In this document: piece after piece, positions 36,647-54,356 of the stretch
Numbering within the stretch: the stretch's first letter is position 1
How the letters are laid out: each line of letters begins with the position of its first letter
DNA from: Tretioscincus oriximinensis
Taxonomy: Eukaryota; Chordata; Lepidosauria; Squamata; Gymnophthalmidae
Length of the DNA: 64,000 bases
Assembly (NCBI GenBank): GCA_022410635.1
Contig: JAJVDF010000140.1
Location: 928,328 to 992,327, forward strand
Direction of reading: 5' to 3'
The notes under the pieces: generated by a model
Databases searched by the model: none
Told to the model about the DNA's origin: nothing
The model's input: only the letters and a program-made list of their open reading frames with translations
Position numbers and translations under genes: made by a program

Positions 36647-37556
36647 TGACTTCAAGTTAAGGCTACAAACGGATACGAAAAGCTTATTTGCAAAGATGAG
36701 AAAGAACAAGGCAAGTTAGACATGACAAATGCCGTTTGAGACACACAGAACACTGAATTCACCCTGCCCACTAAAACTTCCTATTAGTCACTGCAGAAGT
36801 ATTTCTAGTATTTACAAACATTTCCCACGTATTATAAGTTGGTCCAATCGTATACCCTTTTTAAGTGAACTTCACTCACATTTACTGGAGAAAATAAACT
36901 TTTAGAACTGGCCTGAAATTAAAAAACAAAACAAGGCCAGGTTCTGTGATGAACCAAATCACAGACTTGACAATTTCAAAGACAGAAAGATACAGGCGCT
37001 TATATATCGATATACTTATGTTTTTAAAAAAAGGAAAGTTGTGGATGGTGTTTNATTTTTATTTATTTACTTTTTTTTACTATTGAAGTACAGGATGCCC
37101 TGTCCTGAGAAGAAGGGGAAAGAGGTAGTATCTTCCCCAAAAGCAGAAACTTTCAAAGAACCATCTTTCCTTCTTCCCTCGGAATATAAATAAGTTATAA
37201 CATTTAAAGAGCTCACGTTAGGAAACAGGAAAATAATTATAATTATAATTATATTAAAAAAAACATGCTAGCTTTTTCCAGAAAGCCTTGTTATAGCACG
37301 GACACAAACATATAGAACACCTAAAGCATTAAAAGAGCCTCTGGAAATAACTTTATTATTATTATTATTTTAATTTAAAAAGGGGGTAAAATCGCAGCAA
37401 AGGACGTAGCCCTGGAATAATAGTACCACGGAAGTTGGTTAATAATCTTTTTTCTCTTTTTTTCCCCAAAGAAACCAACAGCATGCTTAAATGCAAAGTG
37501 CTTCACTGTACAGTACTCCAAACTTAAAAACAAAACAAAACAAAAATCTGGCTGTT

Positions 37557-37755
37557 GCTTTTTTCTTTTTTTCTTTCTTTCTTTCTCTTTTAAGCTGCAC
37601 CTTTCTTTCTTTCTTTCTTTCTTTCCTTGCTTCCTTCTTACCTTTCTTCCTTCTTTATTTTCTTCCTCCTTCTTTTCCTTCCCTCCTTCTTTATTTTCTT
37701 CCTTCTTCCTTTCCTTCCCTCCTTCTTTCTCTCCTTCCTTCCTTCCTTCCTTCGC
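37557..37755. repeat. Polypyrimidine tract (CTTT/CCTT)n in the HoxB5 3' UTR
   Basis: About 200 bp of nearly pure C/T on the plus strand, ending only about 45 bases downstream of the HoxB5 stop, so it is transcribed as a long A/G tract. Confidence 0.9.
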
Positions 37756-37799
37756 CTGCCCCAACCCTCCGATTTCTAAATATGCCCCCTTGCTATAAT

Positions 37800-40238
<2,439 letters not shown>

Positions 40239-40269
40239 TTGGGGCCGTGTTTTTGGAGGGGCTTTTGAT

Positions 40270-40510
40270 TTGTGGGGCGCGTGGTCGTTATAACCCCCGT
40301 GCCGGAGGATTTATGGTCGATTCATGAATTATCGCGGGCCACTGTACGCCGCTTTTGCTATGTATGCGGCCAGATATGGGGGGTGGGGTGGGGTGGGGGG
40401 GGCGCGTTTGGGAATCACGTGCTTTTGTTGACCAGTCGTAAATCCTCACTGATGACCTCAAGAGGCAATTCATGCTCTATGGTTACAAATAATGACGATC
40501 CGAGAATCGT
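40270..40510 (-). promoter_or_regulatory. HoxB5 promoter region
   Basis: Just upstream of the HoxB5 ATG, inside a CpG-rich island, is a cluster of AT-containing motifs: the palindrome GTTATAAC (40287-40294), CCATAAA on the minus strand (40310-40316), the palindrome ATTCATGAAT (40320-40329), an E-box CACGTG (40416-40421) and TTTACGA on the minus strand (40436-40442). Non-repetitive motifs standing in a GC-rich background suggest constraint, and the CCATAAA/TTTACGA cores are CDX/Hox-like. The transcription start is not fixed by the sequence. Confidence 0.6.
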
Positions 40511-42828
40511 TAGGCCCGTGTCAGTGCTCGGCTCCCAAAAGCGGGGGCGGGAATCGAGGAGGGGAGGAGAAAAAAAAAAATAGGATCCGAGGTGGCGCCT
40601 TGTTGGCGGACTGCGCCACCTACTGGGCAGAGGCGGGCTTAGCCGGCGTGGAGGCTCCCGCGCCCAAGTGGAGCCTTCCTATTTATTTATTTATTTATTT
40701 ATTTCCACAGGAAAGCGCGGCTGGCTTTGCTGGGCTTTCGCCTTCTTGCAAGGAATAAAACGAGTCTTCTTGGGGGGAAAAAGTGTGATTTCTCCCCCTT
40801 GCCTTTTGTTCCTCTGCCGCACAGAGCCCGCCAGGCGACGTCTAAACCGCCTCTTCCTCTTCCTCCTCCCGTTTCTTTCACGCTTTCAAGCCCTGCTGTA
40901 TTGTTTAAAAACACTCCTAATTGCTAAGGTGGCCATAAATTATGCTACAGGTGCCCTTCCTGGCACTGCAGCTTTGCAAAGACGGGTCTGCCATGTGCCA
41001 CACGAAAATGCCAGCTCGCCTCCCCCCCCCTCCCCCCCTTGCTCCCTTTCTATCCTAAACAAAGCAACCCTATGCCCACTGATGTACTTACTCATAAGTA
41101 AGTAAGCTCGACTGGGCTTCAGGTAAGTTGGGGTTCAAGCAGCCTCTGCTTAGGTTGGTTCTGCCCATCTGCAGGCCTTTGCATTTGACACCCCGGGCTG
41201 AGAAGGCCACGGATATTGCCATTCAGTGCGTCCAGTGCGTAGAAATGCCAAAGAAGTTATTAAATTCCCTTTTTAAAATGGGGAAATCCAGTTATTCCTA
41301 AAACTGGAAACATCCTGAGGGATGTGGTGAACAGCAAAAGCTGTTGGCACAAAAATAAGGGATCCTTGCTTTCCATACGCAGCTCAAATCTATCCATATC
41401 TCTTCAGGGGGTGGGGGGTAGCGAATAAAGTCCCTTCCACTCAATGGGTTCTTTATCCGAATTAACTCAGTTGGAGGACTGAAATCTAACCCTATAACCA
41501 CACGTTTGAATCCTGCAAAAACGGACAGGACTGGAAAAGTCCTCTGGAGTCTCCAGCAAGCACTTCTGCTAAAACACACACAAATACGCCCACACACACT
41601 TTTGGTTTTCTAAGCCCCTGCAGGAATCCCCCAAACCGAGCCCCCAAGTCACTGGGATATGTGAGACATCCTGGAAGTGCCATAGAATTAAAATAATTAA
41701 ATCCAGTGCAAAGAATGGGCGTGGGGATAAGCATCCTTGAGATATTATGGCTTCAATGGATTTTTTTAAAAAAAAATACTCTTGGCTCTTCAGTTTTGGG
41801 GATGGGAAGAGGAGGTCTGGGGTCTGGTTTATATTTCTGAAGCAAAATAGGAAGGAAAATTACCAAATAGCATAAGAGCAAGTCAGCAGACTTTTAATCC
41901 AGACAGTCAAAAAACTGTTTGCATTTCTGTAGTGGTCTATGAAACTAGTTGAAACAGTCTGTGGGTCTGGGGTTTTGTTTTATTTTTGCACAGGAGCACC
42001 GTGATGGTGCTTTGTCTCGACATGGAAAACCGTCTTTCCATACAATAAATAAATAGCCAAATAGAATTGGACATATTGAAGGGGGGCAGTGGAAAAGGGA
42101 GGTATTAAAAATGTGCTTCAGACATGGCATTTCAAAGCTTCTAGCGATGTTTACACTTTTGATCTATTTCCATAGTGGGAGAGATCTTTCATCCCCCTGA
42201 TCATGGAAAGGGTGAATAGCTCATGGTTCTTGGCTTTTTGAATTTTATTATAAATTATATGTAAATACTAAGGGGCTTTTTTTGTTTTGTTTTGTTTTTT
42301 GGCGGGTTGAGGGGCAGAGCGAATGAACCAAAAAGGAAGTGGGTCAAATATTCGGAAGAGGCTATACAAATGTTAGATAGCAGATGTATGACGGGGCGCA
42401 GGAGTTATGCCTGCTTCTTTGATTTATTATATATGCGGTGAGCATTTCCCCTTTTCTTCATAACTCTTTTGTGCAGTAACAATAAAATAGATCCACATTA
42501 GAGTTAAATGTCAACTCTGAGATATTCCTGGTGAAAAAGGTCTTTCGTTTAAGATCAGGCTGAAGAATGGGGAGATGGGAGGAAGGGGTAGAACCGAATT
42601 TATCTTTCTGTAGGAACCTCAGCAAAGCTGGGTGCTGGGGCTGAGCGAAAGAACTTCTATGGGAAAGCAGAGGCTTTAGCGTTTAGATTTCAAGCGCAGG
42701 TATCCATTCCTGAGTAAAGAGGTGTGTGTGCGTCCATATGCATGTGTTAAGACAGTGTTAAAAGACATACAGCCCAAAATACAAAAAAAAAATGGCCGGT
42801 TTCTTTTTTTTCCTCAACATGTTTGCTA
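40511..42828. other. HoxB5-HoxB6 interval
   Basis: Short (2.3-kb) non-coding stretch between the HoxB5 promoter and HoxB6 3' end. It has (TTTA)n at 40680-40704, a CCATAAATTATG motif at 40932-40943 and one dispersed repeat fragment. I see no gene. Confidence 0.75.
41053..41128. repeat. Fragment of the same dispersed repeat (HoxB5-HoxB6 interval)
   Basis: AACCCTATGCCCACTGATGT, then ACTTACTCATAAGTAAGTAA and GACTGGGCTTCAGGTAAG. Confidence 0.45.
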
Positions 42829-42834
42829 TTTATT
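42829..42834 (-). terminator. HoxB6 candidate poly(A) signal
   Basis: AATAAA on the minus strand about 0.72 kb past the HoxB6 stop; first canonical hexamer downstream. Confidence 0.5.
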
Positions 42835-42944
42835 AGAGAACTTTCTTCTCCATAACTAACACAAACTACAAACACAACACGGTACCAAAAAAATAAAATA
42901 AAATAGTAATGAAATTGGAGAACAGCATCCCTCCTTTAAAAGAA

Positions 42945-42976
<32 letters not shown>

Positions 42977-43552
42977 TTATAATCTCACCATGCTTTTTAG
43001 GCAGTAAGAGTTCATTTTCAATAGATCTTTTCTTTTTTAAAAAAAAACAAACAAACCCCCCAAAATTACAAAATTAAATTCACCCCTTAGTGGGAAGGGA
43101 ATCTAAAGTCTGATTAACTTAATGGGGAAAAAAAAGGAAAGGAAAAGAAAGGAAAAACCGTGCAGGGGACTTTTGTTTTACAAAATGAAGACAACCAGCA
43201 ACCCCAAAATCTGACACATATATTGCAGCACCTCCATTTAAATACAAGAGTTAGCAAGACTCCTAAGAAGGACCCCCAAAGTTCCAAAATGAGGGCGGGA
43301 GATCCGATGTGGAAGAGGGAAGAGCATCTGGGGGGGGGGGGGTTTCTGGGGAAATAAACCGGGTTAGAAGCTTTTGATTATGGGAGGACAGATTACTGGA
43401 GGTGAGAGCGAGAGGCTGCAAGGAAGGTGGCATCCCCGCACGGTCCCCGGTGTCCTGCAGGATCGTGGGCCTTCCTATAGCCCCTCTCCTGACCCCCCCC
43501 CCCACATCTCCGTTGGCCTCCGCGCCCCCTCTCGCCCCTTCCCGGGGTGTTG
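42829..43552 (-). other. HOXB6: HoxB6 3' UTR
   Basis: Non-coding sequence after the HoxB6 TGA, ending at a minus-strand AATAAA at 42829-42834, giving about 0.72 kb. It contains a (TA)n run at 42946-42971, an ATATATA/TATTTATA patch, a G12 run near 43330-43342 and several A runs. The end is inferred from the hexamer. Confidence 0.5.
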
Positions 43553-46294
<2,742 letters not shown>

Positions 46295-46299
46295 TGGAA

Positions 46300-46418
46300 A
46301 TAATAATAATAATAATAGCAATAATAATAACAATAATAATAATAGCAATAATAATAATAATAATAGCAATAATAATAATAATAGCAATAATAATAATAAT
46401 AGCAATAATAATAACAGC
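46300..46418. repeat. AAT/AGC trinucleotide microsatellite in the HoxB6 5' leader
   Basis: About 119 bp of plus-strand AAT units broken by regularly placed AGC and AAC variants. It starts about 5 bases upstream of the HoxB6 ATG and ends about 57 bases short of the TATAAAA at 46475-46481. If the TATA box is used, most of the 5' UTR is this repeat (UUA/AUU/GCU-type units in the mRNA). Confidence 0.9.
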
Positions 46419-46474
46419 AATAAAAGCCGAAGAGCCGCGTCTGTTCTTCCCCTTGGTCTTTATGATTTGTTGCG

Positions 46475-46610
46475 TTTTATAGTCCAAGCGGTTTAGCTAT
46501 TAGCAGTATATGGGAGATTGGGTTTTAGCTGAAGGGGGATGGCCGCGTGCCAACCAGGGACATAAGGAAAGAGAACCATCTGATCAGGCGCTGACCAATC
46601 GCAAGAGCCG
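46475..46610 (-). promoter_or_regulatory. HoxB6 proximal promoter: TATA and CCAAT boxes
   Basis: Minus-strand TATAAAA lies at 46475-46481, about 180 bp upstream of the ATG. A CCAAT box (plus-strand TGACCAATCGC, 46593-46603) lies about 115 bp further upstream. The CCAAT block CTGACCAATCGCARGAGCC recurs almost unchanged at 54561-54579. Confidence 0.6.
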
Positions 46611-49522
46611 GAGCCTGCGGAATGGCACCCTAGAGGGGTTCGCTTTGCACAGGGGACCCCCTAGAACAAACCAGCGAAAGCATCGCCGCCGCCGCCGCAC
46701 CATCACCTCCAAACAACAGAAACGCGGCGCCCCCACCCCACAGGCACAAACAGGCAGAACCCCCCCCCTGCCCCCCTCCCAAGCACACACTAATTATCCA
46801 GAAAAAGATAAGACCATCAAGCATTTTGGACTTCCCTGGCACTGGGTGCGATGGGAGCTTTATTTTTGCATTTCTCCCCCCCCCCCAAGAAAGAAAACAG
46901 ATAAGAAAAAGGAGGAGGAAGGGGAGGGGGGGCGAAGGAGAACCCAGTCACTGGGACCTGGGCAGAGCATCCGTCCCACGGTGGGCACTGGGGGAAGGGA
47001 GGGGGGATTCGTGGCAACTGGAAAAGTTTTCATAATTTCCAGGGTGTTTTTTGCTTTTCCTGGGTGGTTTTGTTTCCTTTGAAGATGTCAGAGGGGCAGT
47101 AAACTGGAAGGGGGGGGGGGAGGTGTCCGTGTCCCTGGCAGTCCCGGGCTCCGGTCGCGCTGTTAGTGGCCCAAGGAGAGGCAGCAACTCTGGGAAAGAA
47201 AAGTTTCCACACTGGCGGAGCGTTTTCCAGAGGGGAACCCGGGCCTTGATCCCTTTACCCGAGTGCCTTGGAGGTGCCCTCCGCTTGGAAGGAATCAGCC
47301 TTGGCAGCGCGATTCCCAACACCCGTCCCCCTATTTTCCCCTCCAAATGGCCGTCAGCGTGTGGATGAGTCTTACACCCTCCTACTCTGTCCCGGGTGGG
47401 TGGATGGAGAGTGAGTCCCTCCACGATCCCTCGCACTGCTTCCTAGGACGCCCCGTCGAGTAAAGTTTGGGGAACCGATTGGCAGGACGGCGGCGCCCGG
47501 GGTCAGGGCTCGTCTCCTTCCCTCGACTTTCCAAGAGCTTTCAGCCCTTTGCGCTTCTGGCCCCGAGGCCCTCCGACGCCGGGCATTTTAGGGTTAAGGG
47601 CAGCGGCTGTTCTGACGGCCAAGAACCCTCCTTGTGGAGCAGGAGCGCCAGAAAACGGCCCAGGCGGCCGAGGGAGGCAGGCCCAAGCGGTGAGGGGTGC
47701 CTAGGGGGTCGGTTTGAGGTAAACCCGCAGGGAAAGGAGGGTTTGTGTCGCCTCTGCGTTTGAGCTGGGAAGGCTGAGCGCCCGGACTGCTTGTGATGTA
47801 GCTCTGGAAGGCAGGGCTGTGGGTGGGTGGGGGGGCTGAGGTCCTGCGCGCCGGCCTGGGGGCTCCTTAACTTGCCCCCGAGGGTGGAAACCTCTTTCGC
47901 TCCCTTTGTCCCTCTCTGACTCTCAGAACTGCCTTCCCGACCGGAGAGCAGGGGAAATGGCTCGTCTCATTCCCGCGACCTTCGCCTCCCAGCCCCACTG
48001 CGACGGCGAGCACAGCCCTCCTGCTTCGAATTCCAGCGCGCCCCTCCGCCTGGACCAGAGCAATGAATGGCCCCGTCTCCCGTGTGCTCCCCTCCCTTTC
48101 ACGGGACCCTCCCCGCCTCCGCTCCCTCCAACTTCCACGGCAGCTTGAACCCACCTACAGCCGCCCCGTCGACCCCCGCACGCCACCCACCCGGCCCTCC
48201 CCAAAGCGCCCCCAGGCCTGACCATCCCAGGCTAGGCCGGAGCCTTAAACCCCGACCCCAGCCTAGCCTGTCTGTCACCTCTAGTATATTACCGAATCTG
48301 TAATCTGCTCCGAGGACGGATCCACCGCGCATCCTCGCAGCCGCTTCCCCGGAGCAGGATTTATAGGGCGCCGTGGACCCCTTTCCGAAGTGGCCAGGGG
48401 CGAATCGGGCTCTGCTGGCGAGGAAGGGGCGTAAAACCCGCGCTGGGACTGGGGTTTAATTTGGCTTGTGGCTCAAGGTTTAGTGGCAGCTCAGCCTCTC
48501 CAAGCAAGAAAGGCGGCCTGAGAATGGACGGAAATCCCAAGGAGAGGAAAGGCTTTCTGTGGTTTTTTTAAGACCTCTTTTTTATCCCTCCCATTTCTGG
48601 CTTGGGTGGCCGAAGTTGCTGCTGGGAGGCTCCCCTGCCCCACCCTTGTGAGGTCTGAAGTGGGCTCTAAACTTGAAACAGCAGCGTGGAAATCCAGAAC
48701 CCGTTGAAATAAGTCCGCCCCTCCCCAGAGAAACCTGTGGGAAGGCAGCAGGCGCGCTGTGCGAAGGAGAAAGTGGACTGACACTGGAAGTTGGCTGGTC
48801 CAATCTGTGAGTAACACCAGGCGCTGCCTTTCCCACCCCGCCGTTCTGCTGCTTGGAAGAGTCGCAAAGGGGTTCGCCAGCGAAGTGCATATAAAAGAAA
48901 TCGGCTCCGAGGCGATCCAGTCGCGTTTTTTCCCAAAGGCAGGCGCCTGCTTGAGGCCTGCAGCGAAGTTCTCGCCTGCGCCTCCTTCCCGAGCGGCCTT
49001 ATCTGCTTCTGGGCCTCCCCAGCGCCCTTAGCCAAAAGTTGAACAAAATGAAAAGTGCGTAATTGAAAAAAAAGCCGCCCTTTCCCCTCCATATACACAC
49101 CCAAACACAAATAATTAATTACCCATCGTTCAGATGCTAGGAAAACAAGCTAGCCCGAAGGATTGGTTTTCAGTTTAGCGGATGCACATTAATTTAAGAG
49201 CTTTTAATGACCCATTTTTAAGGAATTCATCATTGTCTGGAGCGAACTTCCAAGAAAGAAAGAAAGAAAGTGAAGCGGGAACTTCTTACCTTAAGTGGCT
49301 TCGGGAGAAATCCAGGGTTAAGGGGGTCGCGGTGGGAAGGGGGTTTTATCACTTGGGAAAGGAGTGTTTATGGGTGGATCTTCCTATTCCCTGCCTCGTG
49401 GAAGCTTTTGGGGTCACAACTGGCCAGAAGGCTCATTCGATCTCTGCGTGTTATTTAAGGTTATACTGCGTATTTCTAGAAGATGTGCAAATGATCTTTT
49501 ATGTGGAAACATAGTTCATAGG

Positions 49523-49526
<4 letters not shown>

Positions 49527-49590
<64 letters not shown>

Positions 49591-49839
49591 TATTACTATT
49601 ACTACTATTACTACTATTACTACTATTACTACTATTACTACTATTATCATTATTATTATTATTATTATTATTATTTTATTATTATTATTATATTATTATT
49701 ACTATTACTATTACTATTACTACTACTACTACTACTACTATTACTACTATTATCATTATTATTATTATTATTACTACTACTATTATTACTACTACTATTA
49801 CTATTACTACTATTATTAGTATTACTACTACTAATACTA

Positions 49840-49870
<31 letters not shown>

Positions 49871-50010
49871 TACTACTATTATCATTATTATTATTATTAT
49901 TACTACTATTACTATTATTATCATCATAATTATCATTATCATCATCATCATTATCAATTTCATCATTATCATTATTATTAATGATAACAGTAACAATAAT
50001 AATAACAATG
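49527..50010. repeat. Long trinucleotide microsatellite block (ATT/ACT/ATC)
   Basis: About 480 bp of trinucleotide units: an ATT core with ordered patches of ACT, TAC and, toward the right end, ATC/AAC. All frames give Ile/Tyr/Leu/Val runs, which are artefacts. It lies in the HoxB6-HoxB7 interval. Confidence 0.95.
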
Positions 50011-52926
50011 GTGTGTACCTGCTCTGGCCTACATATTGATTGGAAGAATAAGAAGGCTGCGTGTCTGTCTTTCCTTTAGCTAATTCCTCTGCTGACCTTT
50101 CAACCACGCTCTGGAAACATGACTCTATCCCAGACTAAGCCTCAGTTTGTTTGTTGTAAGCCCTACAGACCTGATGTTCCTTTTGCTTGGCTCGGAGGAT
50201 GTAGCAATGTGTGGCATAACTCAAATGGCAGAGAATAAATACAGATTAAAGGGGCTTATTTACAGCCTGGGTAGCTGGGCTCCAGGTTTGTGCTCTGCCC
50301 TCCCCCTGCCGCCCCGCAGCACACAGGCACACTCATTGCGGACCCAGCTTCCCACACGTCCCTCCTTTTCCATCCACAGAGCAGCCAACTTTAGAAAACA
50401 GAAGGAAATGGGGTTCAGAGACAGACCAAGCAGTGATGCCCTTAAAACAACACCTAAATATTTCCGAGGACAGACAGCAATGAAGGGAACAGCTGGTGGA
50501 AACCAACAGAGAAAAAGTTGATGCAATTTGAAAGCTTCTGAAAATTTGTTCTTACAGCAATATGGACGCTCCCTTTTTATTTTATATTTTTTTTCAACCC
50601 AGAAGTTTTAATTTAATAGCATAGAGAAGTTACAAGCCAACTCGATTTGGGTGTGTGTGTGTCAAAAGAGATCTTAAATTGGTGTAGTAAACCAAAGTGT
50701 GGCTTTTAAATAAACCTTATACACTGCGGAATAGCCTTCTGACTTTATTTCGGACCACATTCACAGGAACCAAGTTGATTTGGTATATAAATATATATAT
50801 ATTTCCCCCATTCCAGTCCCATTTAAATGATGTTTTCTCCCATTGCTAGCATGCGTAAAACAAGGGTCCCTAAGGGCTTGTATTAATATATATGAATATA
50901 TAAAAGTAATTTCTCTCTCCCCACTTTCTCTTCCCAAGCACGTTACCATTCGGAAATTTAATTTCCAGTCATGTATGTTTAATTTTCCTGAATTCCCCTG
51001 TAGTGTATAATGGTCCTGTTTAATGAGATCACAAAGACTTTTAAAAGGAAAAAGGGGAGAACTTTCATTCTTTTATCAAAAGAGTTGAGCTAATAATTAA
51101 CAAAAAGGGGAAATGAGTCTTTAGAGACAGGTTTTTTTAAAAAAAAAATCCCACAAAAGTGAATCCATGTTGACTTATTTGTTTAATTGCAAAGGGAAAA
51201 GATTGGTAAGGAAGAGCATCACTTGTGTGTGTGGGAGAAAAGTATTAAAAATCCTTTCTTTTTATCCAAATATAATTTAATATCGAGAATAAATCGAAGC
51301 TAAACACCAGGGTGGGGGAGGCTAGCTCAGATTATAAAAATATACACTTCATAGACCAAGTCTTTCAGAAAATTATTTTAAGGATGATTTCAACACACAC
51401 ACAAAAAAAAGAAAAGCCAGTTTTTGTAAAACTCTACATGATAAACTGTTGCTCATAATCACAAAACAAGCAGCACATTATTATTATTATTATCATGGAT
51501 GAGGGGGGAGGGGGGGCAAAGGGGGGGCAAAGGGCCCCCCCCCTGATGTTTTCTCAAAACACAAAACAGTCTCTATGATTTATAAGAGTTCACCATGTTC
51601 ATTTAATGCACAGATGCCAACATCCCTGCTGCTGTTTCACCGAGAACCCACTAGCGAACTGGTCATGCAGACCCAGCAACAAAAAAAGCTCTGGACTTGT
51701 GTACAGCAAACCAGTGCTCTGATCTTTCTGCCTTACTGCAGCTGAGCACATCAATTCATACCGTGTAACGCACAGACACACGCCAACTCCATCTTATGGC
51801 GTCAAAAAATAAAGAAATAAAATAAAATAAAGCTGGGAACATATTTTACACCACTTAGAAATATGTAAACAGCCCCTGTACTAATGCTAGCATGGGATTT
51901 TATTAGCGAGGGGAAAAGAGAGAGCTCTTTTCAGTCCCGAATACATAAACCATGCCTAATCCATTACACGACAAAAATGTATTAACTGTTGAAAATGAAA
52001 ATCTTGGTCTAGTTAAACTTGTTTTCATGGGAAATTAATCATTTCACTTAAAGCCGTGGAACAAAAAGGAAGAATTCCTTTATTGGACAGTAGATGGCAG
52101 CAAACAGCATAGAATGAGCGAGCGCAGAAAATGTAAAGGCTTAAGATTACCCGGTGGAAGGGGGGGGGGGCAGACGGGGTGGGGGGGGGCGTCGGGTGGA
52201 GGCGGCCATAGATAAACAACTTGCCGGTGTTTAACCGATAGGAATTCTTTAATTATGTTTTTTTCTCTCCTAAATTAGCACCATCCACTTGGAATATCTC
52301 CTTTGCAAACCTCAATTTAATTGAATCCTGGAAGGTGTGAGATAGAGGTTGGTTTTAATATATCACACAATCCTGAGACTAATAAAACTGTATTCGGTTA
52401 AAAAGAGAAAGGCAGAAAACCAATTCCAACCTCATATCTCTCCAGGGGCCGTAAAGAAGGCGCGCGGGAGGAAGGCAGAGCATGCCAGGGAAAAGGCTGA
52501 ACAAGCACCATTGCATATACGTGGAGCCACAAGACCTATTTTACTCTCAGGCTTGCAGCTTTCTTATTTTTTCAACAGGACAATCCTTTAAACCAAACAA
52601 CATTCGAGGGGGAAAATCAAGAAAGTTTCACATCTGCAAACCAAAGCAATTTAAAAAGAAAAAGAAAAAGAAAAAGAAAAAAGCAGGGAGACAAGAATAA
52701 TCCACCAGTATTAGATTACTAAAAATTTCAGCCGCATTTATCCATGGTGTATATGGTTTTCATTCCCCAGCCTTCAAATAATAATGTGCCATTTTGAAAC
52801 ACAGGCGAATACATTCTTGAGAAGCATAATTGAAATTGTTATATTACCCCATACATATTTAAAATATCTTTATTTTGTTCTCTTCTCTTGCACACAATTT
52901 TGCACGCAGAACACAAGAGGGGAAAA

Positions 52927-53000
52927 ACATGTATACGTATATATNTACATATATATATATATATGGGATATATATATATATATATGGAAAACATATATAT
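52927..53000. repeat. (TA)n repeat
   Basis: TATA/CATATATA units broken by GGGA and GGAAAAC, with one N at 52945. AT microsatellites also occur at 11693-11766, 42946-42971 and 53827-53862. Confidence 0.85.
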
Positions 53001-53910
53001 ATGGACGCATTTTTCTTTTGAACCCATTTGCATAATAAATTCGAAGCAGCCAGGATAAAAATACTTCCTGCTACCCTTGGAAAATCAACATTTGGTATAC
53101 ATGCACAGACCAGTCCGCCGCCCCNCCCCCCCNCCCCCCCCCCGCTTTGTCTTTAAAATGAAGAAGGTGAATATTGCAAAAGCATTTAAAATTGTGTCTC
53201 TTTTCTTTGCCCTACCCTCTACGTAGCCTCGCCGTTCTTTCAACCCAGGGGGAAACAGCCTGGCGTGGAATTAAGCCCCGAGCAAAACTTCTTCCAAGAC
53301 CTGGATGGGATCCATCATGGTAAGAACGTGTGGCCAGACCACCGCCTGCTCCGTGGGGGGGGACCCCCGGCAGCAGCGGGTAAGGAAAGCGTGCAAAGGA
53401 ATCCACCCTCGCTCACACGTGCGTGTGCCTTTAAATTCTTAAATGTGCAGACGCCAAAAGCCTTAGCTATGAATGCAGATACTTTCAGCTTGATCAGTTT
53501 TATTCCGAAACTCCTGGGCAGGTGCACATGAATATTTCAGATTCAGTTCCCAGCCAGGTGACATAGATACTTCGGGATTTATTTTGCAGGAGCCCCCACC
53601 ACCACCACCACCATTCCAGCTCCCTCCCCCCCCCCTCCGTTTACCTCCCTCCCCCATTCCCCCCTCCCCCCTTCTTAGGAAGAGTCTGGTTCATCCTTAA
53701 AGAAACATACAGGGAATCTAATATTATTTCTCCCTCTACAATATATCCCTTTGCCTGCACGCCCGTTTCGACATCTGCTTTTCAGAACCAGCTTTGCCCG
53801 TAGGGTTTTAAAAAAGAAACAACTAGTATATATATAAATACATGTATATATATATATGTATGTATGCACACACACACAGCTCTAAGGAAAGAGAAATAGA
53901 TTTGGCTTAC

Positions 53911-53942
53911 CTTTCGGTGCCCGTCATTCTGTGGATTGGGGC

Positions 53943-53975
<33 letters not shown>

Positions 53976-54322
53976 GGAGGGGAAGGAGGGAGGGGAAGCA
54001 AGAATTGCGTTTGCTTTTATGTGAAAGGCTGACAAATATTGTCCCAACCTGATCGCCGTCCATCGGGGCTTCGCAGAGCTCTTCCTTTGACGAGTCCCTT
54101 TTTTGCACGGAAAACGGAGCAACTTCCTTTTTTGAAAAATGACTGAAGCTTCCACTCGGTACGTTCTCTCCCTCTTCCTCCCCATCCCTCCGCAAAGAAC
54201 CCAAAAGGGAGTGGAAAAAAGAAAAAGAAAAATCGGTGCTGAAATTCAGCACAGAGCCTCAGGAAAGGAAGAGGGAGGATCTGTCACACGAGCAATCTGG
54301 AGTCACTCCTAATGTGTGTGTC

Positions 54323-54356
<34 letters not shown>

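Larger units (their letters stand above)
36641..37799 (-). other. HOXB5: HoxB5 3' UTR containing a purine-rich simple repeat
   Basis: From the HoxB5 stop the minus strand runs through a 190-base A/G-only stretch (37557-37755, pyrimidine on the plus strand). It then crosses AT-rich sequence with a first AATAAA at 37352-37357 and another at 36641-36646. The second lies in non-repetitive sequence resembling a normal Hox UTR end, so I prefer it (UTR about 1.16 kb); the first may be an alternative site or part of an ATT repeat. Confidence 0.45.
46611..53910. other. HoxB6 upstream interval (proximal part)
   Basis: Non-coding. GC-rich DNA at 46.6-49.0 kb probably extends the HoxB6 promoter island. 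A strong minus-strand donor CTTAAG|GTAAGA ends a possible noncoding exon at 49290. Then come the long trinucleotide block and AT-rich sequence with TA, AAAAAG and poly-C repeats. Confidence 0.65.

Noticed and set aside
53782..54252. 156-codon minus-strand ORF
   Set aside because: Crosses the strong donor at 53911 and is dominated by a GGA repeat read as leucine; more likely a noncoding first exon.
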